A DNA stretch of 64,000 nucleotides from positions 1-64,000 of the forward strand of contig NZ_LRUF01000004.1 of the NCBI RefSeq assembly GCF_001550155.1, given 5' to 3'. The translations under genes were made by a program, and so were the position numbers. This document shows positions 1 to 7,745 of the stretch, piece by piece. The stretch is from Pseudoalteromonas arabiensis (GTDB lineage: Bacteria; Pseudomonadota; Gammaproteobacteria; Enterobacterales; Alteromonadaceae). The stretch's first letter is position 1, and the number at the start of each line of letters is the position of its first letter. The notes beneath the pieces are model-generated. The model was not told where the DNA came from, did no database searches, and saw only the letters and a list, made by a program, of their open reading frames with translations.

Positions 1-29
1 TAATGCCGATCAGTTAAGAATATTTTCAT

Positions 30-50
30 GATCGGTTGACCGATCTTTTA
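30..50 (+). terminator. Small hairpin with T-rich tail near IS left end
   Basis: GATCGG (30-35), loop TTGA, CCGATC (40-45), then TTTTA. It lies just inside the left inverted repeat and reads as a weak intrinsic terminator for transcription entering from the left. It is the first of two tandem hairpins before the transposase. Confidence 0.4.
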
Positions 51-60
51 AAGGCTTCAA

Positions 61-94
61 AATCCGATATCAGAAACTGATATCGGATTTTTTT
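61..94 (+). terminator. Strong hairpin plus T-run abutting the transposase start
   Basis: A perfect 13-bp stem, 61-73 against 77-89, with loop AAA and an immediate TTTTT run (90-94); the transposase ATG starts at 95. This has the form of a Rho-independent terminator placed to stop readthrough from host promoters into the transposase gene. It leaves no room for a conventional ribosome-binding site. Confidence 0.75.
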
Positions 95-1423
95 ATGTCT
101 TTACTCACAAACCTCGATGAAACATTTAGTCATGCGGAAGACTTGAAGGCTGTCGATAAGCTTATGTCTTTTGTCGACCCTGAACTTCTTCAGCAAGCCT
201 ATACACTATCGGGCGTAGCAACTATCAGACGTCGCCGGTTACCTCTGGATTCGGTCGTATTTACTATCGTGGGTATGAGTCTTTTTCGTAATGACCCTGT
301 CTGGGACATCGCAAATAAACTTGATATCTCATTACCAGGTAAAAATCGATTTGTTGCCCCCAGTGCGGTAGTTCAAGCTCGGCAACGACTAGGTGATGAA
401 GCTGTCGGTCACGTCTTTAAGCTGATGGCACAACGGGCCTTTGGTGATTTTGCCTTTGAACAGTGGTGTGGTTTAAATGTGTTAGCAGTTGATGGCGTGA
501 TGTTTCGTGCTCAGGATACCGGTGAGAACCTTACTGCATTCGGTTGTGACCGTAATGCTAAAGGCGATAATCCGTATCCACAGGTACGCATGTGTAGTCT
601 GATGGAAACCTCCAGCCACCTTCTACTGGCCAGTGAGTTTGACAGTCGGGATGTGGGGGAGATGTCTCTTGCGCAGCGGCTTATTCCTTCGGTTCCCAAT
701 AACTCTCTGACTCTTTTCGACAGAGGATATTATTCGCTGGGGTTATTGTACTTATGGATGACTAAAGGCGTTAATACGCACTGGATGCTCCCTGCCCGTA
801 AAGATCTACAGTACACAGTAAAACACCGACTAAGCGAACATGATGCTGTTATCACTCTCAAGACTTCGCCTCAGGCTCGGAAAAAATTTGATGGTCTACC
901 AGAAACCATCGACGCGAGGCTAACCAGTTACAAAGTAGACGGGAAAAGCTACCATGTGCTCAGTTCAATGGTCGATGTATTGCAGTTTCCCTACGAAGAA
1001 GTTGTTGATGTGTACGTTCAACGCTGGGAAATAGAGCTAGGGTTCAGGGAAATGAAACAGACGCTAAATCAGGCCAAGCTAACACTTCGTAGCAAGAAAC
1101 CTGAGATGGTACGACAGGAGCTCTGGGGACTACTACTGGCCTACAACCTGATTCGGATGATTATGCTGGATGCCGTTAAAGATATGCCTGAGCTATCCCC
1201 ATCGCGGCTTAGCTTCGGCCTCTGCATGAGACACATCATCGTGTTCTTCCTAACCACTTTACCGGAAACAGTAACCAAGTTGCCCGTTCACTATGAATAC
1301 CTGATGGAATCGTTAAGGATGATGAAATTACCTGACAAACGGCCTGATAGGTATTACCCAAGAGTTGTGAGGAAAAGACCGACTAAATACCCCACAAAGA
1401 AAAAAGCCAGTCAGCTTAACTGA
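95..1423 (+). CDS. IS4-family transposase
   Basis: A 442-residue DDE transposase that would cut and rejoin the element ends. The N-terminal part (about 1-95) resembles the IS4 N-terminal domain; the rest is the DDE_Tnp_1 RNase-H fold. Likely catalytic residues are D133 (in LAVDG), D209 (in LTLFDRG) and E314, the last within Y307-R310-E314-K321, the IS4 signature spacing. Length is normal for the family and the frame is intact, so it may be active. The ATG follows directly on the T-run of a 13-bp hairpin and has no visible Shine-Dalgarno sequence, suggesting deliberately low translation. The TGA stop lies inside the right inverted repeat. Confidence 0.92.
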   Translation: MSLLTNLDETFSHAEDLKAVDKLMSFVDPELLQQAYTLSGVATIRRRRLPLDSVVFTIVGMSLFRNDPVWDIANKLDISLPGKNRFVAPSAVVQARQRLGDEAVGHVFKLMAQRAFGDFAFEQWCGLNVLAVDGVMFRAQDTGENLTAFGCDRNAKGDNPYPQVRMCSLMETSSHLLLASEFDSRDVGEMSLAQRLIPSVPNNSLTLFDRGYYSLGLLYLWMTKGVNTHWMLPARKDLQYTVKHRLSEHDAVITLKTSPQARKKFDGLPETIDARLTSYKVDGKSYHVLSSMVDVLQFPYEEVVDVYVQRWEIELGFREMKQTLNQAKLTLRSKKPEMVRQELWGLLLAYNLIRMIMLDAVKDMPELSPSRLSFGLCMRHIIVFFLTTLPETVTKLPVHYEYLMESLRMMKLPDKRPDRYYPRVVRKRPTKYPTKKKASQLN

Positions 1424-1428
1424 CTGGC
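1399..1428 (-). terminator. Minus-strand terminator-like hairpin at IS right end
   Basis: GCCAGTCAG (1406-1414) pairs with CTGACTGGC (1420-1428) around a 5-nt loop. On the minus strand the stem is followed by TTTTTT (complement of the A-run before 1406). It would stop antisense transcription entering from the right and overlaps both the transposase stop codon and the right inverted repeat. Confidence 0.6.
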
Positions 1429-1488
1429 ATTACCATGAGAGTGGGGCTTTTTGTTCAAATTTGAGTGGATGTCATCTAAAGATTTGTT

Positions 1489-1764
1489 CTAAATTTTAAG
1501 TTTGGAAAAAATCCAGCTTAAGATCTTAAAAGACACACCATATAAGATAGCCAGAGAAAACAACATCAACGCAAAACCACTTAGAACGATAACTTTGTCA
1601 TATTCCCTTAACGGCTTATTCACATCAATTCCCAGTTCCGCACCGACCTTATGAACTAATGTTATATAGATAAAGGTTACAATAAATACATTTATTGTAT
1701 GTATGATTAACCTTACTTTTTTTCCTTTCTCTGATGTTGAATCTGAAAATTTTAAAGAACCCAT
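1489..1764 (-). CDS. Small two-helix membrane protein, candidate Rhs immunity protein
   Basis: A 91-residue protein of unknown family. Two hydrophobic segments (about 17-38 and 57-80) predict an inner-membrane protein with a short acidic/basic loop between them. I start it at ATG 1764, one base beyond the TGA stop of the Rhs C-terminal frame (stop at 1766-1768), because the open frame further upstream only overlaps the Rhs coding sequence. A small gene directly after an Rhs C-terminal end is the usual place for the cognate immunity gene. That function is inferred from position; I recognise no sequence motif. The Rhs gene itself is broken, so this would be an orphan. Confidence 0.5.
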   Translation of the reverse strand: MGSLKFSDSTSEKGKKVRLIIHTINVFIVTFIYITLVHKVGAELGIDVNKPLREYDKVIVLSGFALMLFSLAILYGVSFKILSWIFSKLKI

Positions 1765-1765
1765 A

Positions 1766-2860
1766 TCAACAACCCGAACTATCTTTGCATACTTTATCTG
1801 CTGTAGCAGTACCTGCTGCTGCTCCTGTTGCATACCCAGCCCCAACCTGAACGTCCGCAGCTGCTGATTTGCTACCAGCATTTGTTAATGACTGTGAATT
1901 GCTTAACACTCTTTGAGAAGTTGATTCTGTCATATTATGACTAGCTTGACTAATAGAGTTATCTGGTAACCCCTTGGTCAATGCTCCTTTTACCGAATTT
2001 GCTGTACTCTTGGCTAAAGCGCCTCCAACAGCGCCTGTTAAACCTGCTGTCGCAACCTTAGCACCATCATAATTTCCAGTAGCAATTTGATTTACAGCTT
2101 CACCTGCCGCATTTGCACCACCACCTAGTAAAGCAGATGATACAACCCCGCCACCTAGAGAGCTTGCCAAACCAACTGCACCACCAACAGCCGATGCACG
2201 AGCAACAGAAGAAAAACTTGCGTTATCGTTTGTCAATAGTTCTGTGGCACCACCTATTACAGCACCAATTAGTGTTGCAGCTATTTGAATACCAAACTCA
2301 CCATCAGGGTCTACATATTTATAAGGGTTATTATTGGCATACGTGTAGCGACCAAACCCATGCACAGGATTCCCACGCCCCATATGCCCCATGACATCCA
2401 CAGGATCATTACTCATAAAGCGACCTATGACTGGATCATAGTATCGTGCCTGCATATAACTCAACCCTAAATCCGTGTCGAATTTATGCCTGTGTAGCCC
2501 ACATCATCTTTTGCTGCTTCAATGCTATCCCCATACGGCTTATAATTCATAACCGATGGCGCGACAGCAACTCAAGTACCTTCTTTAGCAACTAACTTAC
2601 CTCCAAGATATATATAATTAATGCCCCCTTTCGGTGTTTCTCGGTAATGCAATTTACCTGCCTTACTGTATAAACTATAGCTAACACCTTTTGAGTCTAT
2701 GCTCTTGATACGGCGATTATAGCCATCGTAAACATAATGATTACTATCCGATTTGACCATTTGGTTCGCAAGAATATAAGCAAAGGTATTCTTAACCATT
2801 ATTTGTAATATTACCGAGGCTATAAAACAAATATGGTTAATTCAAAGTGCGAGGAATTGG
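1766..2860 (-). pseudogene. Decayed Rhs-family protein, C-terminal core remnant
   Basis: Remains of an Rhs/YD-repeat protein. The piece 1766-2464 starts in the Rhs-associated core (YMQARYYDPVIGRF, then NNNPYKYVDPDGE) and runs into a Gly/Ala-rich, hydrophobic variable tail ending KDSSGC. The piece 2572-2799 carries the preceding part (YVYDGYNRRI, YLGGKLVAKEG). Between and before them the frame is broken: an apparent one-base deletion near 2487 (GGC-ATAAATTC where GGC-CAT-AAA-TTC would give the usual GYTGHKFDT), an in-frame TGA at 2572-2574, and a likely one-base insertion near 2794 (LGNITNNG runs into a stop). The N-terminal bulk of a normal Rhs protein is missing; homology fades around 2860. 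Confidence 0.8.
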
Positions 2861-2875
2861 ACTCAAAAAGTCTAT

Positions 2876-3157
2876 TTACTTATCATTTTTATCTAACTGG
2901 CTTGCGCAAGAGTAGCAGCTCTCTTTTGGCATGTTATATTTTAAAAATGAGCGAATAACTTGGTTTTTACCACATTTAGGGCATGTGTAGTTTATCGATT
3001 GAACAACCAAAATAATTGCAGTGACCAAACTCAGTATATAAAACGGATTTAAAAAGAAATCGACACGAATATCAATGAGGTTAAAGCCCATGATACAGAC
3101 AACAAGCACTACTAATGTTATTTGAAATTTTTTTGTGTTTTGCCATTTAAATACCAA
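2876..3157 (-). CDS. Small membrane protein with C-terminal zinc ribbon
   Basis: About 93 residues, unrecognised. Two hydrophobic segments (roughly 12-28 and 36-55) are followed by a zinc-ribbon-like tail with a CPKCG knuckle and a second CYSC pair about 22 residues later. The layout suggests a membrane-anchored metal-binding domain facing the cytoplasm. The start is uncertain: the frame opens with TTG at 3157 with only a weak, close AAGG upstream, and the next Met lies within the first helix. It sits between rluF and the Rhs remnant and may belong to the same accessory block. Confidence 0.5.
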   Translation of the reverse strand: MVFKWQNTKKFQITLVVLVVCIMGFNLIDIRVDFFLNPFYILSLVTAIILVVQSINYTCPKCGKNQVIRSFLKYNMPKESCYSCASQLDKNDK

Positions 3158-3199
3158 GAACCTTTCTAACCTAAAGCTAAATACGCTTTATGTTATTAG

Positions 3200-4117
3200 C
3201 TATTTTTTAAGACTCAATGTGCCTACACGTTTAGTGCTACTACGCTTTGTTTGCGTATTTTTTGCAGAATGAGTTTTCGTTTGTTTTGAGTCTGTACGCG
3301 CTTTTTTTAGGTATTTCGAAAAGTCGCGCTTTTTATCGTTTTCTGCGCGAGGTTTTGGCGAAGGCTTGTTTTGCTGTTTGTTTTCATCTATGGAACGTTC
3401 TTCAGTTTTACCTGAATTTGCAATGGAGTTATTAATTTCAGCCATTTCTTGTTCTGTCAGGTGACGCCATTGGCCTACTTTCAAGCCTTTTAACGTCACA
3501 TTCATGATGCGCGTGCGTTTTAGAGTCACAACTTCATAGCCTAGGTATTCACACATGCGGCGAATTTGGCGGTTGAGCCCTTGTGTCAATACAATCGTAA
3601 ATTGCTGAGGGCCAGTTTGTTTGACTTTACATTTCTTTGTCACCGTATCGAGGATGGGAATACCATTTGCCATTTTATTTACAAATTGGCGGTTTAACGG
3701 TTTATCAACGGTGACGACGTATTCTTTTTCGTGATTATTACCCGCGCGCAAAATCTTGTTAACGATGTCACCTTCGTTAGTTAGAAATATTAACCCTTCG
3801 GATGGACGATCTAAACGACCAATAGGAAAAATTCGCTCAGGATAGTTTACTGCTTTTACAATATTACTTTGAATTTTACGTTCTGTGGTACAAGTTATCC
3901 CCACGGGTTTGTTGTAAGCGATATAAACAAGTTTAGGCTTTGCTTTGAGTGCTTTGCCATCGATAAGTACGTCGTCGGAGTCACTGACTTTAACGCCCAT
4001 TTCAGGTAAATTGCCGTTAACCGTTACGCGACCTTCTTCAATATATTTATCGGCCTCACGACGTGAACAGAACCCTGTTTCACTGATAAATTTATTTAAT
4101 CGCTTTAACTGTGTCAT
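3200..4117 (-). CDS. rluF: 23S rRNA pseudouridine synthase RluF
   Basis: Isomerises a uridine of 23S rRNA (U2604 in E. coli) to pseudouridine. Residues 1-60 form an S4 RNA-binding domain ([20 protein letters not shown]); residues about 65-235 are the RsuA/RluB-family catalytic domain, with the conserved aspartate D103 in [10 protein letters not shown]. The tail from about 240 to 305 is a low-complexity Lys/Ser/Thr/Gln/Asn-rich extension, probably a disordered RNA-contacting segment. The S4 sequence and general size (305 residues) fit RluF better than RluB or RsuA. It stands alone, with about 75 bp to the next gene on each side. Confidence 0.88.
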   Translation of the reverse strand: MTQLKRLNKFISETGFCSRREADKYIEEGRVTVNGNLPEMGVKVSDSDDVLIDGKALKAKPKLVYIAYNKPVGITCTTERKIQSNIVKAVNYPERIFPIGRLDRPSEGLIFLTNEGDIVNKILRAGNNHEKEYVVTVDKPLNRQFVNKMANGIPILDTVTKKCKVKQTGPQQFTIVLTQGLNRQIRRMCEYLGYEVVTLKRTRIMNVTLKGLKVGQWRHLTEQEMAEINNSIANSGKTEERSIDENKQQNKPSPKPRAENDKKRDFSKYLKKARTDSKQTKTHSAKNTQTKRSSTKRVGTLSLKK

Positions 4118-4194
4118 AACGTACTTCTATTGGAATGGTAAAGCCGCTAGTTTATACCAGAATGCTTAGGCAAACCAGACGCAATAGAGGCCGT

Positions 4195-5298
4195 CTAAAA
4201 AGCGGATTCATCAATAGCCACATTGGCGTTTTTTTGCAACAATAAGGAATGCAGCCGCTCAAAATCGAGCTGATAGGCAGTATTATTTGAACCGCTGAGC
4301 AAAAATGCGTCAAAGGGAACCGTAGACCAATCTTCGATGTCTCTTATCCAATTATAATCGTTTACGTTTTGATTGGTGATCACACCTAATAAAAACTTTA
4401 TAGAATTATTATTTGTCCAATATGAGTGACCATTGTGATGATCGACCAGACTTATTAATGCCCATGCACCCATCATAAAATGCCCACCGGCACTTGCGGT
4501 TAATCGTCCTTGTTCAATCAGTCTTAAGTTATCATCAAGCCAGTCCATGCCACCAATAAAGTACTGTTTATTATTTTTCTCTTTAACAGCATCCAGTGCG
4601 CCAAGCGCCATTAAGTCAGAGGCACACCAAATAACATTTGTCTGGGGGTAGCGATGTAATAGCCTGCGCACTTTATCTGTGGCCTCAGTTTTGTTCCAAT
4701 TAGCATAAACCACCTGCTCTAGCTCAACTTGCTGATTTTTTAAAAAGTGCTTTAAGCCGTTACTACGTGTGTCAGATTCGGTGCCATAGTGGCCATTAAT
4801 AGCAACAAAATGCGCTGTTTGGCCTGCATTTTCAGCACTGTCTAGCAGGGCTTTGCCAAGTTGTTCACCGGCTTTAAAGTTGTCGTGATACACTTCGCCT
4901 AACCAATATTTAAAATGCTGTTTTGGCTCACCGACTTGCTCTCTCTCAGCCCCCAGAATAGTTTCTTCTAGGGTAATAAACTTAACTTTGTGTTTTTCTA
5001 ACAAACTCATCGACTGCTCAGCGCCGCCTGGATAGTTAATTAAGACAACATAATCAGGTGTCGCATTGTATTTGAGGTATTGCTTGAGTTCTTCCAGTTG
5101 AATATGGCGATTCGCCCCGCCATAGATAATATCCAAATCGACATTAGTTTGCTTTGCAGCCGCCTGCATTACGTCGGTCACTTTTTGCCAAAATGGTTCT
5201 TCTTTAATGGATGGATTTACAAATAACACATTAAATTGCTCGACTGCGCAAAGTGGCATTGTGCATAACATTAGTAAGCTAATTATCCAAAACCGCAT
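4195..5298 (-). CDS. Periplasmic sugar-binding-type protein, orphan
   Basis: A 367-residue exported protein of the periplasmic binding protein/LacI sugar-binding fold (Peripla_BP_4-like). I start at the Met of MRFWIISLLML (5298) because this gives a normal signal peptide ending near CAVEQ; a Met five codons earlier is less likely. The mature part begins NVLFVNPS and contains the expected alternating Rossmann-like segments (IWCASDLMALGALDAV, YFIGGMDWLDD). No ABC permease or ATPase is nearby, so it may act as a ligand sensor for a chemoreceptor or two-component system, or serve a distant transporter. The ligand is unknown. Confidence 0.75.
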   Translation of the reverse strand: MRFWIISLLMLCTMPLCAVEQFNVLFVNPSIKEEPFWQKVTDVMQAAAKQTNVDLDIIYGGANRHIQLEELKQYLKYNATPDYVVLINYPGGAEQSMSLLEKHKVKFITLEETILGAEREQVGEPKQHFKYWLGEVYHDNFKAGEQLGKALLDSAENAGQTAHFVAINGHYGTESDTRSNGLKHFLKNQQVELEQVVYANWNKTEATDKVRRLLHRYPQTNVIWCASDLMALGALDAVKEKNNKQYFIGGMDWLDDNLRLIEQGRLTASAGGHFMMGAWALISLVDHHNGHSYWTNNNSIKFLLGVITNQNVNDYNWIRDIEDWSTVPFDAFLLSGSNNTAYQLDFERLHSLLLQKNANVAIDESAF

Positions 5299-5349
5299 AA
5301 CATCCCCGAACAATTTTCTTTAAGTTAAGTGTAGTACACACAGTGGCGA

Positions 5350-6432
5350 CTATGACGATAATTTACGCCATACATATTCACATGGACCATGCTTAAATAA
5401 ACGTAAATATAAGGCACAAAAGCTCAGTTGAAGCAGGGCAATAAAAACGCTCAGTAGCCAATAATCAATCCGATTAAAGGTAAGTACCCACGAAGGAAAT
5501 ACAATTCGAAAGCACAACAAAAAGATCACTGTTTGCATTAAATATAAGGTCAATGACATACGACCTGCATTTTGTAAGGCCGTAAATTTATTTTTATTAT
5601 TTCCGACAAGCTTCACAATTAAATGAATATAGAGTAAAGCAGTACTAAGGGCTGCAAACCAGTTAAATGGCTCAGCTAAAGCATATGTTAAAACGCTTGT
5701 GCTAGGCTCAACTATTAACCTCAAAAGCGTAAATCCAACGGCAGCTGGTAAAATAAAGTTAAGCTGTTTTGTCGTTAAACCGTTTACAAAAATGCCTTGT
5801 TTATAGAGTGCAACACCAATAAGCATAATACCCGCTGCCATCCATAATGTTATAAGCGGGAGCGCTATTAGCATCACAACAAACATGAGTATGTTACTCA
5901 TAAACCCAGAAAAAAATGATGAATGCCAGTCTTGGTAAGCCTCTACAAAAGTATCTGATTCACGAGTTAAGGGGCTCATATCAGGTTCAATAAAAGCCAG
6001 TAAAAATGAAATGACTGCACCAAGCGCTAAAAATCCAATGCCTTGCTTTAGTTGTTGATTATAGGGTTGGTCAATAAACTTTAATGTTAACCAACCTGCA
6101 CACGCATAAATTAATAGAATATCGCCAGCCCAAAGTAAAAGACCATGTGCTAGACCTATAAAGGCAAGTATTTTTAAACGATTATATTGTTTATCACGTA
6201 ACTGAGGATGCTGCCGTTGAATAACTAAGCCTGTGCCAAATAACAGGCAAAAGAGTGTTCTGAATCGCCCATCAATAAAAATGAGATCGGCTGTATGAAT
6301 TATATTATCAGATAAAGGTGGTTGTGGACTTGGCACATATCCATATTCAAAAACACCGAAAAAATAGGCATTCATAAACATCAGGCCAAGTACCGCGATA
6401 CCCCGTAAAACATCCATATTTATATTGCGCAT
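5350..6432 (-). CDS. DUF418-family integral membrane protein
   Basis: A 360-residue polytopic membrane protein of the DUF418/YeiB-like group, related to acyltransferase-3-type membrane proteins. It opens with the hallmark NMDVLRGIAVLGLMFMN and has roughly 9-10 hydrophobic segments. The C-terminal half carries the DUF418 part (GRMSLTLYLMQTVI, then a terminal CEYVWRKL). Function is not established; members are proposed membrane-bound transferases or transporters. It lies 7 bp downstream of the EAL-HDOD gene on the same strand and is probably co-transcribed with it. Confidence 0.8.
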   Translation of the reverse strand: MRNINMDVLRGIAVLGLMFMNAYFFGVFEYGYVPSPQPPLSDNIIHTADLIFIDGRFRTLFCLLFGTGLVIQRQHPQLRDKQYNRLKILAFIGLAHGLLLWAGDILLIYACAGWLTLKFIDQPYNQQLKQGIGFLALGAVISFLLAFIEPDMSPLTRESDTFVEAYQDWHSSFFSGFMSNILMFVVMLIALPLITLWMAAGIMLIGVALYKQGIFVNGLTTKQLNFILPAAVGFTLLRLIVEPSTSVLTYALAEPFNWFAALSTALLYIHLIVKLVGNNKNKFTALQNAGRMSLTLYLMQTVIFLLCFRIVFPSWVLTFNRIDYWLLSVFIALLQLSFCALYLRLFKHGPCEYVWRKLSS

Positions 6433-6439
6433 AAATCAC

Positions 6440-7654
6440 TTATAAGTTTTGCCGACAGCTATCGCTCCAATTTACCGCATTTTCATAGATTTTGGGAAGA
6501 TCTGCACTATCAATATTAATATAGACAACAGCTTGCTCTAATGCCCACCAACTGCCTGATTCGTAAGCTTTAACAGTCTCAAGTATATAGTAGAGAATGT
6601 TCCTTTCCTGCATCAATGCCGCATGGATATCATCAGGAAAAGGTAGTCTATCAAGCAGCTTTTCCATCGGTTGGTCAAGTATAGCATCCAGCAAAGAAAA
6701 CAAACCTGTTAGAAACGCTTCGCCAGTGTGTTCTTTAGCGACTTGCAAGGCTATTAACTCACAAAAGCGTGCCCTAACAACACAAAGCCGAGTTAACTCG
6801 GCTGGTTTTGATTGCGCACTATGGGCGGTAATTATAAGACTTACAAACTTTTTCAGTCGTTCATTACCCAAATAAACAAGTGCCTGTTTTAAAGACCCTA
6901 TTTTGCTTTTTATTGGAAAAACACCACTGTTGATCAGTCGCAATAGTTTATAGGCAAGGGCTGTATCAAGAGAAAACAAACCTGCCACTTCGTTAATATC
7001 GGGTGAAGGTCGCATAACTTCAGCGTAAATCGACAACACTAAGGCGTAGTTATAGTTAATGTCACGCTGTTGAATCATGGTTGGTTTTGCAAAAAAATAG
7101 CCTTGGAAAAAATCAAAGCCCATTTCATAGGCTTTTTTGTAATCTTCTTCCGTTTCAAGCTTTTCAGCGAGTAGTTTTATTTTTTTGTGCTTTTTTAGCT
7201 TATTGACGACAGGAGAAATTTCTTCGAAAGGCGTTTGTTTTACATCAAACTTTATTAATCGTACTAATTTTAAAAAACGATCCCATTCTGGTTGATAAAC
7301 GAAATCATCCAGAGCAAGCTTAAAGTTATTATGAAAAAGTTCACGACAAAAAGCGTAGTTTTCGTCTGTTGGCTCCATGGTTTCCAACAGTTCGATAACA
7401 ACATCTTGGTTAGGCAAAAAAGCGCATAAATCCAGTTTCAAAGACTCTGGACCAATATTAATTAACGCTTTTTTCCCCGATGTAATATGACGTGTACCTA
7501 AGTTGAGCTGATTTTCCATAATGAGTCGTGCTGTCGCAGTACTTTCAGCAACATTCGGAAAACAGTTTTTCTCACTATCACGAAATAGTAACTCATAGGC
7601 GACAACTTGTTGACGACGATTAAAGACAGCTTGCCTAGCAACAAATACAGCCAC
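6440..7654 (-). CDS. EAL-HDOD signalling protein, degenerate EAL
   Basis: A 404-residue cytoplasmic protein. Residues about 5-205 are an EAL-type domain with altered catalytic motifs: YELLFRD in place of ExL, DDFVYQ in place of DDFGTG, and LLAEKLET with GFDFFQGYFFAKP near the end. Residues about 210-400 are an HDOD domain. This is the YuxH/CdgJ architecture. Loss of DDFGTG makes cyclic-di-GMP hydrolysis unlikely, so a binding or scaffold role in signalling or motility is more probable (inference from the family). It is the first gene of a probable two-gene unit with the DUF418 gene. Confidence 0.85.
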   Translation of the reverse strand: MAVFVARQAVFNRRQQVVAYELLFRDSEKNCFPNVAESTATARLIMENQLNLGTRHITSGKKALINIGPESLKLDLCAFLPNQDVVIELLETMEPTDENYAFCRELFHNNFKLALDDFVYQPEWDRFLKLVRLIKFDVKQTPFEEISPVVNKLKKHKKIKLLAEKLETEEDYKKAYEMGFDFFQGYFFAKPTMIQQRDINYNYALVLSIYAEVMRPSPDINEVAGLFSLDTALAYKLLRLINSGVFPIKSKIGSLKQALVYLGNERLKKFVSLIITAHSAQSKPAELTRLCVVRARFCELIALQVAKEHTGEAFLTGLFSLLDAILDQPMEKLLDRLPFPDDIHAALMQERNILYYILETVKAYESGSWWALEQAVVYINIDSADLPKIYENAVNWSDSCRQNL

Positions 7655-7745
7655 TTTACCTACTTTTTATTTATTATGTAACACTAAGTAATTAATAACT
7701 GAAATTGAAACAAAAGTCACCCTATTCCCAATAATAGTCCATTTT

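Larger units (their letters stand above)
1..1432 (+). mobile_element. IS4-family insertion sequence, complete
   Basis: The ends form an imperfect 18-bp inverted repeat: 1-18 (TAATGCCGATCAGTTAAG) and the complement of 1415-1432 (TAATGCCAGTCAGTTAAG), 16 of 18 identical. One transposase gene fills the interior. Because the left repeat starts at base 1, the left target-site copy cannot be read; the right flank begins CCATGAGAGTGG. Hairpins lie inside both ends and are listed separately. The element sits just downstream of the decayed Rhs locus. Family assignment rests on the transposase Y-(2)-R-(3)-E-(6)-K signature. Confidence 0.88.

Noticed and set aside
1489..1881. Longer 130-residue version of the small membrane protein downstream of Rhs
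   Set aside because: The extra N-terminal residues lie in the other frame of the Rhs tail; ATG 1764 next to the Rhs stop is the simpler start.
2113..2470. Plus-strand open frames opposite the Rhs tail
   Set aside because: They mirror the repetitive Gly/Ala codons of the Rhs gene on the other strand and give biased, His/Gln-rich peptides without a ribosome-binding site.
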